From Amphiura filiformis (taxonomy: Eukaryota > Echinodermata > Ophiuroidea > Amphilepidida > Amphiuridae), in assembly GCF_039555335.1 (NCBI RefSeq), contig NC_092628.1, positions 65,303,292-65,367,291 on the forward strand: a stretch of 64,000 nucleotides of DNA, written 5' to 3'. The position numbers and the translations under genes were made by a program. Positions 12,656 through 23,700 of this stretch are shown piece by piece. Numbering within the stretch: position 1 is the first letter of the stretch; the number at the start of each line of letters is the position of its first letter. The notes beneath the pieces were generated by a model, which made no database searches, was not told where the DNA came from, and saw only the letters and a program-made list of their open reading frames with translations.

Positions 12656-12772
12656 ACGATATATTTTAATTAATCATTGTAAAGCTAAATTTGAGTTTTG
12701 CTAGTCCAATATCTCAAAGTGAAAACACCAACATTACAGGCCATTTGTGGTAGACAGTTACATAAATGTCCA

Positions 12773-12998
12773 GGGTTGAGAACCAGAAAAACAGGTAACA
12801 ACCATGCTGTTCTATGGCCAGTTACCACCACATCAGAGAGCCAGTGCCCATAATGGAATTAGTGCTCTAGTTTCAATAGAAAGTGTGCTTCAGTTGAGGC
12901 TTTATGGTTCTGAGAATCTGTGATTGGTAAGAATTACTTTGGTACCAAAATTTCAAAATCACCAAAATGTGAGTTAAGGCTTTCTGGTTCTCAACCCT
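12773..12998. mobile_element. MITE, AGGGTTGAGAACCAGAAA family, uninterrupted copy
   Basis: Starts AGGGTTGAGAACCAGAAA and ends with its exact complement at 12981-12998. The 3' half (about 12895-12985) matches 14108-14192 of the element at 13972-14576. Its GTGAGTTAAGGC site (TTAA at 12974-12977) shows the empty target that is interrupted in the other copy. Confidence 0.75.
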
Positions 12999-13015
12999 CA
13001 ATGTTGCTCTCTTAA

Positions 13016-13651
13016 GGGATCTAGAATGAGCGTTTATTGCATTTCGACAGTATTTTTTGTGGGACATGAGAGCACCTCAGACCTATCGAATTGCATTCTG
13101 AATCTGAAGCATGTCTTTCTGATATCAAATAATTTTCATTTTTGAAAATCACAATATAATACAAATTTTATGACAAATTATAAAAATTTGATATTTTTCC
13201 AATTTTGATATATAAAAGTCCTCAAAGTAAATTATATAAATCTAATGATATATTCTTAAAGTGTATGTAGCTGGGAGGAAAAGCCTACGATCAATTGAAA
13301 ATTTTGACATTTCATATTGAAGATATGGATTTTTTTTCCCAAAAAAGACCTAATTTTTTTGGTGTTTTGGAAAAAAATCCATATCTTCAATACGAAAGGC
13401 TTTTCATCCCACCTACATACTCTTTAAGTATAAATCATCAGATTTATAAAGTTTACTTCGAGTACTGTTAAATATCAAAAATATCAATTTTTAATGATTT
13501 GTCATAAAATGTGTATTAAATTGCGAATTTCAAAAAATCAAAATTATTTGATATCAGAAAGACATGCTCCGTATTCAGAATGCAATTCGATATGTCTGAT
13601 GTGCTCTAATGTCCCAAAATAAATACTGTCCAAACGTTCATACCCCAGCCC
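13016..13651. mobile_element. TTAA-flanked foldback MITE, 636 bp
   Basis: The two halves are imperfect reverse complements over about 300 bases around a centre near 13330-13360. TTAA flanks both ends (13012-13015 and 13652-13655), and the first bases are GGG on each side. Recognisable paired blocks include GACAGTATTTT, TATCGAATTGCATTCTGAAT and TCCATATCTTCAAT. Confidence 0.75.
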
Positions 13652-13803
13652 TTAAGTTCTGCAATACAATTTGCAAAATTCAATACCTGAAGTGATAATT
13701 TTATGCAATTCAGATCTGATTGGGCATATAATACCAATAAATGAAGTTGTGTAAAATTACAAGCGCATTCTACATAAACCATGAATACATTGTATAACAC
13801 TAT

Positions 13804-13944
13804 TCAGGCATGAGAATGACTTTTTTGAAAACTGCCTGAAAAAGCATGTAAATTCAGCTTTAAAAGGCCCAAAATACGCTGAAAACAAAATATAAAAATG
13901 TGTAAATTTGGACATCAAAATAGCCTGGAAATTCTCATGCCTGA
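13804..13944. mobile_element. MITE, TCAGGCATGAGAAT family, copy 2
   Basis: TCAGGCATGAGAAT at the left end and ATTCTCATGCCTGA at the right end are exact complements. The body matches 9118-9274 in order, with small deletions. Confidence 0.85.
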
Positions 13945-13971
13945 CTATTTGGGCAAATGTTTTTCCTTCAA

Positions 13972-14576
13972 ATATCGAGGGTTGACAAACAGAAGGCCTT
14001 AACTCAAAAAGTGCCTTTTTGAGAAAAATGAGTAAAAAAAATATTTTGCATTGAAATGTGACCAAGTATTATTGTGCTATCTATAGATGCAATAGGAAGT
14101 TGATTGAGTTAAGGGTTTATGATTTTAAGAATCTGTGGGTATTACAGATTATTTTGCTACCAAAATCTCAAAATGGCCAAAAAGTGAGTTAAGGGGGTAC
14201 TACACCTGGCCAATTTTGTGCCTATTTTTGCATTTTTCTTGTAAATTATAGTGCATTGGTGAAAAGTAAGATATGTATATTATAGGGGCAAGGACTACAA
14301 CTACTGCACTGAAAATTCAGCAACTCAAGGCAAGTAGTTATTGATTTATTGATCAAACATTGGTTTTCCCTCATTTTTGACTGTAACACCACAACTATTG
14401 TCTGTGCTGAAATAAAATTTCCAGTGCAGTAGTTGTAGTCCTTGCCCTATAATATACATATCTTACTTGTCACCAATCGCTATAATTTTGAGAAATATGC
14501 AAAAATAGGCAAAAAATTAGTGTATAGTGTACATGTAGTGCCCCCTTAAGGCCTTCTGTTTGTCAACCCTCGATAT
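13972..14576. mobile_element. MITE related to 12773-12998, interrupted
   Basis: Ends ATATCGAGGGTTGACAAACA (from 13972) and its complement (to 14576), inverted over about 34 bases. Body segment 14108-14192 matches the 12773-12998 element. The copy is split at TTAA by the 353-bp insertion at 14193-14545; the host resumes with AAGGCCTTCTG. Confidence 0.78.
14193..14545. mobile_element. MITE inserted with TTAA duplication
   Basis: A 353-bp palindromic element starting GGGGGTACTACAC and ending GTAGTGCCCCC. Long internal arms pair (GCAAGGACTACAACTACTGC and its complement). TTAA at 14189-14192 and 14546-14549 brackets it, and the empty site exists at 12974-12977 in a relative of the host, so the duplication is supported by comparison. 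Confidence 0.88.
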
Positions 14577-14699
14577 GATCATTACAATATTAAAAAACAG
14601 TTCAAACCACAATGCCTCTTAAATGTAAGTCATCATGCCACAGTGAGCCACTTTAAATTAGGAAAGCACTTCAGAGTAGCTAATAACAAGGAGGCAGGT

Positions 14700-15030
14700 C
14701 ATGAATATATCGGTGATCAGAGTCATATATTTTTATGACCCCCTTATCGTGGGCTAAATTTTTATGACCCCCCTATCTTGGGTGAAACTTTTATGACCCC
14801 CCCTTCCGCCTACACAAACAATTTTGATTGTAAGTTTAAAGAAGGTGCACTTGGCATTTTATAACTCAAGATTGTGTGAACATTTCGATTCTATAACCCC
14901 CCTATTTTTGGTATAAACAATTATAACCCCCGTCTATTTTTGGTCTAAAAATTCTATGACCCCCCCCCCCCCAGTATATTCCTTGACCCCCTTTCAAAGA
15001 AAATGACAGCCCCCTTATACCATTTCATAC
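14700..15030. repeat. C-rich repeat with TATGACCCCC units
   Basis: Five to six imperfect units built on TTTTATGACCCCCC or TATAACCCCC, including a long C-run near 14960-14972, ending ATGACAGCCCCCTT. The complement of this arrangement recurs at 50156-50300 and again at 58585-58720. Confidence 0.6.
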
Positions 15031-15292
15031 TCCTATCATAATCAAAATCAAGCTGTATGGAATTGAGTGAGGTGTTAAAGTGTTAATTTAGAACAAATTT
15101 CCGAAACAGAAACATTTAGTTTTAATTTCATCTTAATAACAAACATGCACAGCTGACTACATGTACAGGCACTTCTGACATGTTTAAAAGGGTCTTTGTA
15201 TGTTGGCCTATTCTTCAAAAATTAGCCAATTTAGTTAATGATTCAACCAACAGGAACATGCTACATGAATACATTATATAAGCTATACAAAG

Positions 15293-15450
15293 TATGTGAC
15301 ACGATCTGGTCCAGAGAGGCCAAAGGAGGCATTTTTGAAAATTGAGTTACTGTAATGTTTTCTTATGTTTTTTACTGTTTTTTATTCTTTGCCTTATCTC
15401 AATTTCAAATTTGCCGCCTTTGGCCTCCATGGACTAGATCATGTCACATA
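15293..15450. mobile_element. MITE, 158 bp palindrome
   Basis: TATGTGACACGATCTGGTCC at the left pairs with GGACTAGATCATGTCACATA at the right. Pairing continues through GGCCAAAGG and CAATTT over about 50 bases with few mismatches. No coding content. Confidence 0.85.
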
Positions 15451-16950
15451 TATTAATTGTTTATGTTTAGGTAAAACACACATTTATATATATGAGATGA
15501 CCTCCACCATACTTTACAACATATTAAAAAACAAAATACAAGCACATACAAATACTAACCTATTAGTATACAAGTCAGTTTATAAAAGATCAAAATAAAT
15601 TGCTTTGAATTTGAATATAAAATATAATCTTGATTATAAAACGTAATTTCACATCTTCAAATCAATATTTTGAAGCATTATGTTTTGTTCGGAATGCAAG
15701 GTTTTACACCCAGTTTATGCTGACATAAACATCAGCATTATGACAAGTATGACAGCATCTTCATTCTTGTCATTGTGTAGTGACTGCTTTTTACTAATCT
15801 AACGGGTAATGGCAAAACTGTGTTACCAGTACTAGCACAGATGGGTAGACCCTCAACACACTTACAAAAGTAAAACAGAATCCATACAACTTGGATTTTT
15901 GGAATTCCAATACTGCACTCTCCTCTATACAAGTAGGACACAGCACATTTCTTGTAATTGTTGAGAAAAAAGTACGAGAAAATAGTACACATTAATTTAT
16001 GTATTTTGGCCTTGTTCTGAAGAACAGCAAGATCTAAATACAGCCCTTTTAAGATGTGCATGCTGTCACAGCATACATGTATGAGTAGAAACTGGGTGTA
16101 ATTCCTAGTAATAAATAAGTAGAAATGATGATAACAATTTTATATAAAAGTATGTGTACAAAAATTATATGAGTTTATAAAAGCTGCTTTGAATCTAAAT
16201 ATGATGATTACAAAAATGATTGAATAATGATGTGCAATATATCAGTCTTGTCTAAATTGTACAAAAGGAGGAGGGAAAGGTTTTAAAATCTTTTACCAAA
16301 ATCTCAAGAAGCATTTTAATCACCTGATTACATACAAACAATCCAAACCTGGAGTGTGATTAGCTGTTAACTTAATTTATGAAAGTTAGTATCCACCTCA
16401 TTTCTTAATGACCACCTTGTCAAAATGTGACTACATGTAGAGGTACATTCATACTTCACAGCACTGCACACTGCAGAGACTACTTACAGTGATTGTAAAA
16501 GAGGCTAAGCTCAAGCCTACCTGATGGAAATCGGTTGAATGTTTAAGGCCATAAAAAAGGCAGTGCCTCATATGGCCCCATACGCAACACTACTTAGAAA
16601 TCAGCAAAACTGGATGGTCACACATGGGGAATGGGATGGGGATAAAATTAGTGCACATGTATCTTTGGCATTTTTATAGGGCATGTGGCTAAATAAGGTG
16701 AAAGTACACTGTTTTCCTGTCTATTCATGCATACGCAAACATTCCAGACTCCAAATTCTTCTGTACCATTTTTCACCTTGTTGAGGCAGTGACATCAATA
16801 TTTAAAACCATTGGACACAGCTTCAATTTGTGGATGTTCACTCCAATCGCTGGCATATACATGCACACTTTTTTATACAACATGTCGTCGTCACTGCATG
16901 CCTCGCCAAGATGAAAAATGATAAAGTCTCACCTCTTATAGTCTGTCTCG
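15451..16950. other. no gene seen
   Basis: AT-rich sequence. The 107-codon minus-strand frame at 15738-16061 has no recognised domain and no splice context. Confidence 0.5.
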
Positions 16951-17145
16951 TCTCAAGTTGAGAGTAACACCATGTTGGATTTCAGTGGCAGAATTCAAAT
17001 TAAAGAGCGCTAACCTAATCCTGCGGTTTGTGTACACATACATAGAAGGGCAATTTGTCCGTACCTGGCAATGCAACCCTGTATTAAAACGCATTGATTT
17101 GAATGTGCCACTGCAAAACCCAACAGGGCTTTACTCTCAACTGGA
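16951..17145. mobile_element. MITE, about 195 bp
   Basis: The left end TCAAGTTGAGAGTAACACC and an inner TTTCAGTGGCA pair with TGCCACTGCAAAACCCAAC and TTTACTCTCAACTGGA at the right, over about 38 bases with gaps. Coding frames on both strands are incidental. Confidence 0.6.
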
Positions 17146-17254
17146 TACTTTCTCTTTCCACACATGTTACAATGCACCAATCTATGGGTATACTTCTGAT
17201 GGCAGTTTCCTTATTCTGACATTCAAATGTGTGCTTTTCATGCGCCATGTTCAA

Positions 17255-17443
17255 CAGGGTCAGAATTTCGGCGTGAATCAGAGAATCGATTCTCGTAAAC
17301 AGATTTGCGTGAATCAAAGTTGATTCCCGCAAACGTTTGTAGTTTACACAGAAGTTGATTTGCGAGAATCAAATAATTCCCGCAAATTTATTCTGAAAGA
17401 ATCAAGATTGATTCTCGCACTGTGAAACAAAATTCTGACCCTG
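17255..17443. mobile_element. MITE with CAGGGTCAG ends
   Basis: The 189-bp element begins CAGGGTCAGAATTT and ends AAATTCTGACCCTG. The 5-base direct repeat TTCAA flanks it (17250-17254, 17444-17448). The interior carries repeated GATTCTCG/CGAGAATC words, so it folds extensively. It lies just beyond the stop codon of the HRG1-like gene. An AATAAA on the minus strand (17392-17387) inside it could serve as that gene's polyadenylation signal, which is speculative. Confidence 0.75.
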
Positions 17444-17588
17444 TTCAAGATCATGTTCTGATACAAGAGCACCCTCTTAGAATGGTGAATTATAGAATAT
17501 ATAAAATAGAAAGGTTTAGACTGTAAGTAGGTGCTGCAGTGAGTGGACATGTAAAAAAACAAGTGGTGATAAATTGCATGTTAATTTG

Positions 17589-17710
17589 TTATGGTATTGT
17601 TTCATATCTTGTGATGTACATCTTCCTGTAAGCTCTTGAATACCAGAATAGTGCAAAGGACCACTTCCATGTCATGAATACCCAGACTGCTGCAACATAG
17701 TAACCTCTCT
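17589..17710 (-). CDS. SLC48A1-like: HRG1-like exon 3, with stop
   Basis: Encodes the fourth membrane segment (GYYVAAVWVFMTWKW) and a basic tail ending YETIP, then TAA at 17591-17589. The acceptor AG at 17712-17711 lies in a GAGAGAGAG run, and only this position keeps frame with exon 2. A TGA just upstream excludes the earlier CAG. Confidence 0.78.
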
Positions 17711-20700
17711 CTCATTGCCATCCAATGGGTACAATGCTGAGCATGGAAACAAAAGAAAAGAGAAAACATTATATGAATGATATGATTCAGAATCTAAATC
17801 ACAAATCTTAAATTTCACCAAATGACAAATGCTAATTAATATTTCCTGACTGCTCAGTTTTAAGAATGTTGTTTTAAGAATGATTATATTTCCGCATTTG
17901 AACTACCACACACAAAGCTTTAATCTGTGGAAGTGTTGCAGGACAGTATACTGCCTCAATAAGTGATACTTGAGATTGGATTAGCAATTTTCTTTCTCTT
18001 GATCTACATGTAGAGGGCAACAGTGTATTATTCACCAGCTTTGTTGGGAGTGGCCTCCTTAATTATTTATCTTAATCTTTAACTTCAAATCTGTCTCACT
18101 CTTTTCTTCCCATATGCTTATAGTTATAGGCTTTTAGTCTGGCGTGAGCATTCTGTTTGAGTCTGGTCCCATCAGGGCCCAAGCACATCTCCACAAGTCC
18201 AAATGGATTGAAATTTTCAGTGTAAGCATTTAATTTTACTTAATTTTCATGCTCAACATTCATTGAAAGGGACCGGACCGCTACAGCCAATGTGAGAATA
18301 GGTTAGCAGTGGTGTGCAAATTTAGATTGAATACAGTATTCACAAGATACATATTTGGTGCATACGCACCAATATGAACCTCAGCCAATCGATCCGTGTT
18401 CAGCGTATAAGTGGCGTATATTTCATTGCTTAAGCATTGGAGAAATAGGTAACCTTGAAAATAGGGACCCAAATTTTATGATATTTCTTATAACTTGACC
18501 GCTTGACCTCAATTTAATTTCGGGCATATATTCCCCTCGTATCAAGGATTCCACCCACCAAATTTGAGCCCGATCGGACAAAGTTTGAAATTGACCCCTC
18601 CGTAATGACCTTTGACCTTGGTTGACCGCATGATTTTATTTGGGCATGTAATCCCCTCGTATCAAGGATTCCACCCACCAAGTTTGAGCCCGATCGGACA
18701 AAGTTTGAAATTTGACCCCTCCGTAATGACCTTTGACCTTGTTTGACCTCGATTTTATTTCGGGCATATATTCCCCTCGTATCAAGGATTCCACCCACCA
18801 AATTTGAGCCCGATCGGACAAAGTTTTTAATTTGACCTCTCCATAATGACCTTTGACCTCGCTTGACCTCAATTTTATTTCGGGCATATATTCCCCTCGT
18901 ATCATGGATTCCACCCACCAAATTTGAGCCCGATCGGACAAAGTTTGAAATTTGACCCCTCCGTAATGACCTTTGACCTTGTTTGACCTCGATTTTATTT
19001 CGGGCATATATTCCCCTCGTATCAAGGATTCCACCCACCAAATTTGAGCCCGATCGGACAAAGTTTGAAATTTGACCCCTCCGTAATGACCTTTGACCTC
19101 GCTTGCCGCTCTTCCATTTGGGCATATATTCCCCTCGTATCATGGATTCCACCCACCAAATTTGAGCCCGATCGGACAAAGTTTGAAATTTGACCTCTCC
19201 GTAATGACCTTTGACCTCGCTTGACCTCAATTTTATTTCGGGCATATATTCCCCTCGTATCATGGATTCCACCCACCAAATTTGAGCCCGATCGGACAAA
19301 GTTTGAAATTTGACCCCTCCGTAATGACCTTTGACCTTGTTTGACCTCGATTTTATTTCGGGCATATATTCCCCTCGTATCAAGGACTCCACCCACCAAA
19401 TTTGAGCCCGATCGGACAAAGTTTTTAATTTGACCTCTCCGTAATGACCTTTGACCTCGCTTGACCTCAATTTCACTTCGGGCATATATTCCCCTCGTAT
19501 CATGGATTCCACCCACCAAATTTGAGCCCGATCGGACAAAGTTTGAAATTTGACCTCTCCGTAATGACCTTTGACCTCGCTTGACCTCAATTTTATTTCG
19601 GGCATATATTCCCCTTGTATCAAGGATTCCACCCACCAAATTTGAGCCCGATTGGACAAAGTTTGAAATTTCACCCCTCCGTAATGACCTTTGACCTTGT
19701 TTGACCTCGATTTTATTTTGGGCATATATTCCCCTCGTATCAAGGATTCCACCCACCAAATTTGAGCCCGATCGGACAAAGTTTTTAATTTGACCTCTCC
19801 GTAATGACCTTTGACCTCGCTTGACCTCAATTTTATTTCGGGCATATATTCCCCTCGTATCATGGATTCCACCCACCAAATTTGAGCCCGATCGGACAAA
19901 GTTTGAAATTTGACCTCTCCGTAATGACCTTTGACCTCGCTTGACCTCAATTTTATTTCGGGCATATATTCCCCTTGTATCAAGGATTCCACCCACCAAA
20001 TTTGAGCCCGATTGGACAAAGTTTGAAATTTGACCCCTCCGTAATGACCTTTGACCTTGGTTGACCTCGATTTTATTTCGGGCATGTAATCCCCTTGTAT
20101 CAAGGATTCCACCCACCAAGTTTGAGCCCGATCGGACAAAATTTGAAATTTGACCCCTCCGTAATGACCTTTGACCTCGCTTGACCTCAATTTTATTTCG
20201 GGTATATATTCCCCTCGTATCAAGGATTCCACCCACCAAATTTGAGCCCGATCGGACAAAGTTTTAAATTTGACCTCTCCGTAATGACCTTTGACCTCGC
20301 TTGACCTCAATTTTATTTCGGGCATATATTCCCCTTGTATCAAGGATTCCACCTACCAAATTTGAGCCCGATTGGACAAAGTTTGAAATTTGACCCCTCC
20401 GTAATGACCTTTGACCTTGGTTGACCTCGATTTTATTTCGGACATGTAATCCCCTCGTATCAAGGATTCCACCCACCAAGTTTGAGCCCGATCGGACAAA
20501 GTTTGAAATTTGACCCCTCCGTAATGACCTTTGACCTTGCTTGCCCTCCATTTTATTTCGCGTGCATATATTCCCCTCGTATCAAGGATTCCACCCACCA
20601 AATTTGAGCCCGATCGGACAAAGTTTAAAATTTGACCTCTCCGTAATGACCTTTGACCTCGCTTGACCTCAATTTTATTTCGGGCATATATTCCCCTTGT

Positions 20701-23700
20701 ATCAAGGATTCCACCCACCAAATTTGAGCCCGATCGGACAAAGTTTGAAATTTGACCCCTCCGTAATGACCTTTGACCTCGCTTGACCTCAATTTTATTT
20801 CAGGCATATATTCCCCTTGTATCAAGGATTCCACCCACCAAATTTGAGCCCTATCGGACAAAGTTAGTGACGTATATTCCCTTTAAGGGTGGTCTTAACC
20901 CTGGAATTATGGAAACTTTCGGGCCTCATAACTGCTAAATTATTAGTCTAAAGAATATTAAAGTATACATTTTTAGAATGGAAATGACTTGCTGAATTCA
21001 TCTGTGAGGTCAATTTGGGCCAAAATGCTCATTTGGGAGAAAATCCCAAAAACGGGTTTTTGGCCCAAATTTTTTAACTAGCGTAACAAAAAAAATTGTT
21101 TGGCCAAAAACAATTAACAATTTTTTATTAATTTTAAAAACTAGATAAAAATATCTAGGGACCGTTTTTTTATTTTTTTGAATATTGACCAACTTTGAGA
21201 AATTTGCACCAAAAATGGTCAAAAAATGCATATTTTTGGTGAAGTTGGTCAAAATTCAAAAAAATGAAAAAACGGTCCCTAGATAATTTTATCTGGTTTT
21301 TAAAAATTAATAAAAAAAATTTTTTGGCCAAACAATTTTTTTGTTATGTTGCACAAAAAATTTGGGCCAAAAACCCGCTTATTGGGATTTTCTCCAAAAT
21401 GAGCATTTTGGCCCAAATTGACCTCACAGATGAATTCATCAAGTCATTTCCATTCTAAAAATGTATACTTTTATATTCTTTAGACTAATAATTTAGCAGT
21501 TATGAGGCCCGAAAGTTTTCATAATTCCAGGGTTCAGACCAACCTTTAAAGGGAATTTTATCAAACACCCCAAACAGAAAGAATTTCTTGCAAATTTATC
21601 ACCACGCATGCTCAATGCAATTAGTAAATCAACCTCTATGCAGAAAACAAAATATCGTTTTGTCTAAAAACACTATTTTCTCTGAAAATAGTGAAAATTT
21701 ATATTTTTTATATTACACACTATATCATCGCTTGAATATTTGTTTTGATGAAAGTATCATAAATATTTAAATGAAGGTAAATATAATTTACTATATTCAG
21801 GCTTTCCCCATGTCCCCACGTTCGATTCAGAAGTAAACACTAATACCTCGCGCCTACCGGCGCGAGGAATAATCTCTTCATACGGTAACATCAGTAGCTA
21901 ACTGGCTCAGTTCCCTGACTAAGTACAAACAGTCCAGCTATAATTAAAGACAGAGATAAAAAGAATTTATCGTGTCTGATATCATCTGTCAATCAAATTC
22001 GAGCACGGTTTGTTTACAAGTGTCGTGATGAAGGCACCATGTCAACAATGCCTAGAAAAGCTGCTTTTTGCCTTGTAAGCACGTAATTTTAGCCATTTGC
22101 TGCTATTCCTTTTCTCCGATCAGCACCAGATAGATCGGTCTTCCTTTCTGCGCTATTAATCTGTGTAAACCAATCAAGGATCGTAATTGACAGTGACATC
22201 AGACGCGATAAATTCTTTTTATCTCTGTCTTTAATTATAGTTTGTGTATTATTATAGGGTATTAGAGATAACACAGAGCTAGTACCGTAGTTGTAGTAAC
22301 TACAAATTTTAAACGTTTGAGGACTTGCTCTCAAGTTCTACACTCCCATAGGGTGTCTCCAGGGTTTTATTTTGGCAAGTTTGCATCTTCTTAGTATATC
22401 TAGTAAAATACTCACTTTAGAAACCTATGTCATTGATGTATATATGTCATCTGTGATTGCTCAACTTATTCTATTCTACGCATCAGCTGCTTTTGCCAAA
22501 GAAATATTTAAAAAGTTGCAAAATTTTGTTTGCTGACATACTCACGTTGATTTTGAACAGCTGCTAAAATAATATAAGTGAGGAATGCCACGATACAACC
22601 AGTTTGTACGATAAAACCAAGCAGAATCCCAAGTTTGAGTCGATGAACCCATTTATCACGATTCCATTTGAGATGAGCGATGTGAACAATCATTGTCATC
22701 AAGGCAAAAAATGCTGGAAGACAAAGAGTTTAAAATGTTGGTGTACGGTATATACATATGCATAAATGAATTATGCAGGTTAATAAATGTGTATCACTTG
22801 TTGGGAGTAAAATTGTACAAAATAATGCACACATACTGAGAAGTTGATGCGTCTAATACACGAGCTCCGAAGGGGAGCGCCAAAAATTGCCTTTTCCCTC
22901 CCCCTCTCGGCCTGCCAAAAAATCTTTGCCACCCCCTTTGCACATTCCAAATTTTTAGATCCCAATTTGCAAGCAGGAAAATTTGCACATCTAAGCATTT
23001 CGAGCATTTTAAAACGTGTCCCATGAATGTTTGCCAAAAATCGCTTTTAATACCTGTCCGTGATCGTGTGCTTGGCATGCGGGGGTCAAAGGTTCGAATC
23101 CCGGGGGTGCCAAGTGACTTTTCTCATCTTCTCTCCTTTTTTTTGTATCTTCTTTAACTTCCGATACCAAAAAGCAGGGTTTGGTGGTGTTAGGGTATGA
23201 TGTATTTTTCATCAAACTACTTACATTTTTGTTTTGTATAAAACAAGAACCTGAATGCATTTTTACTTTCTTAGTACATCAATTGCAAAATACTTGTTCA
23301 TACATACACCCTATGTAACAGCGCGCGTGATTGGTCGAGAGTCGGGCATCAGCGTTTATACCCGGTGTTCTGGATGTGAGATCTTCGGGTAAGGAAAACG
23401 AAGGAAAATTATGTTTTTTTATGTTTTTGGCAGTTTTTTGTTATTATTTTGATGAAATAAGAAACACAAAATGTTCTGTTATGTATGAAGAATTGAACGG
23501 GGTTCATATACCAGAACATTTTGTGAATCTTATTTCATCAAAATAATAACAAAAAAGTACAAACTTTTAAAAAATATATGAACCGTTTAGGGTGGTGCAA
23601 TAATTATGTGTACCCCGGGGTGAATTCTCAAAATGGTCTGCCAAAAATCGCTTGCCCCCCTTTGGCAGTGCCAAAAACCTTTGCCCCCCCCTTCGATGTG

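Noticed and set aside
15738-16061. 107-codon minus-strand frame
   Set aside because: No recognisable protein features and no supporting exon boundaries.
16958-17323. 121-codon plus-strand frame
   Set aside because: Runs through two MITEs and has no recognised domain.
18514-20352. 612-codon minus-strand open frame with a 40-residue repeat
   Set aside because: It is the 120-bp minisatellite read in frame; a second register over the same DNA is also open for about 400 codons, it lies in an intron, and no domain is recognisable.
23091-23101. Functional tRNA gene at perfect box B
   Set aside because: No credible acceptor stem or anticodon arm, and the unit recurs with a shared 3' body at 45455-45620, so SINE is the better call.
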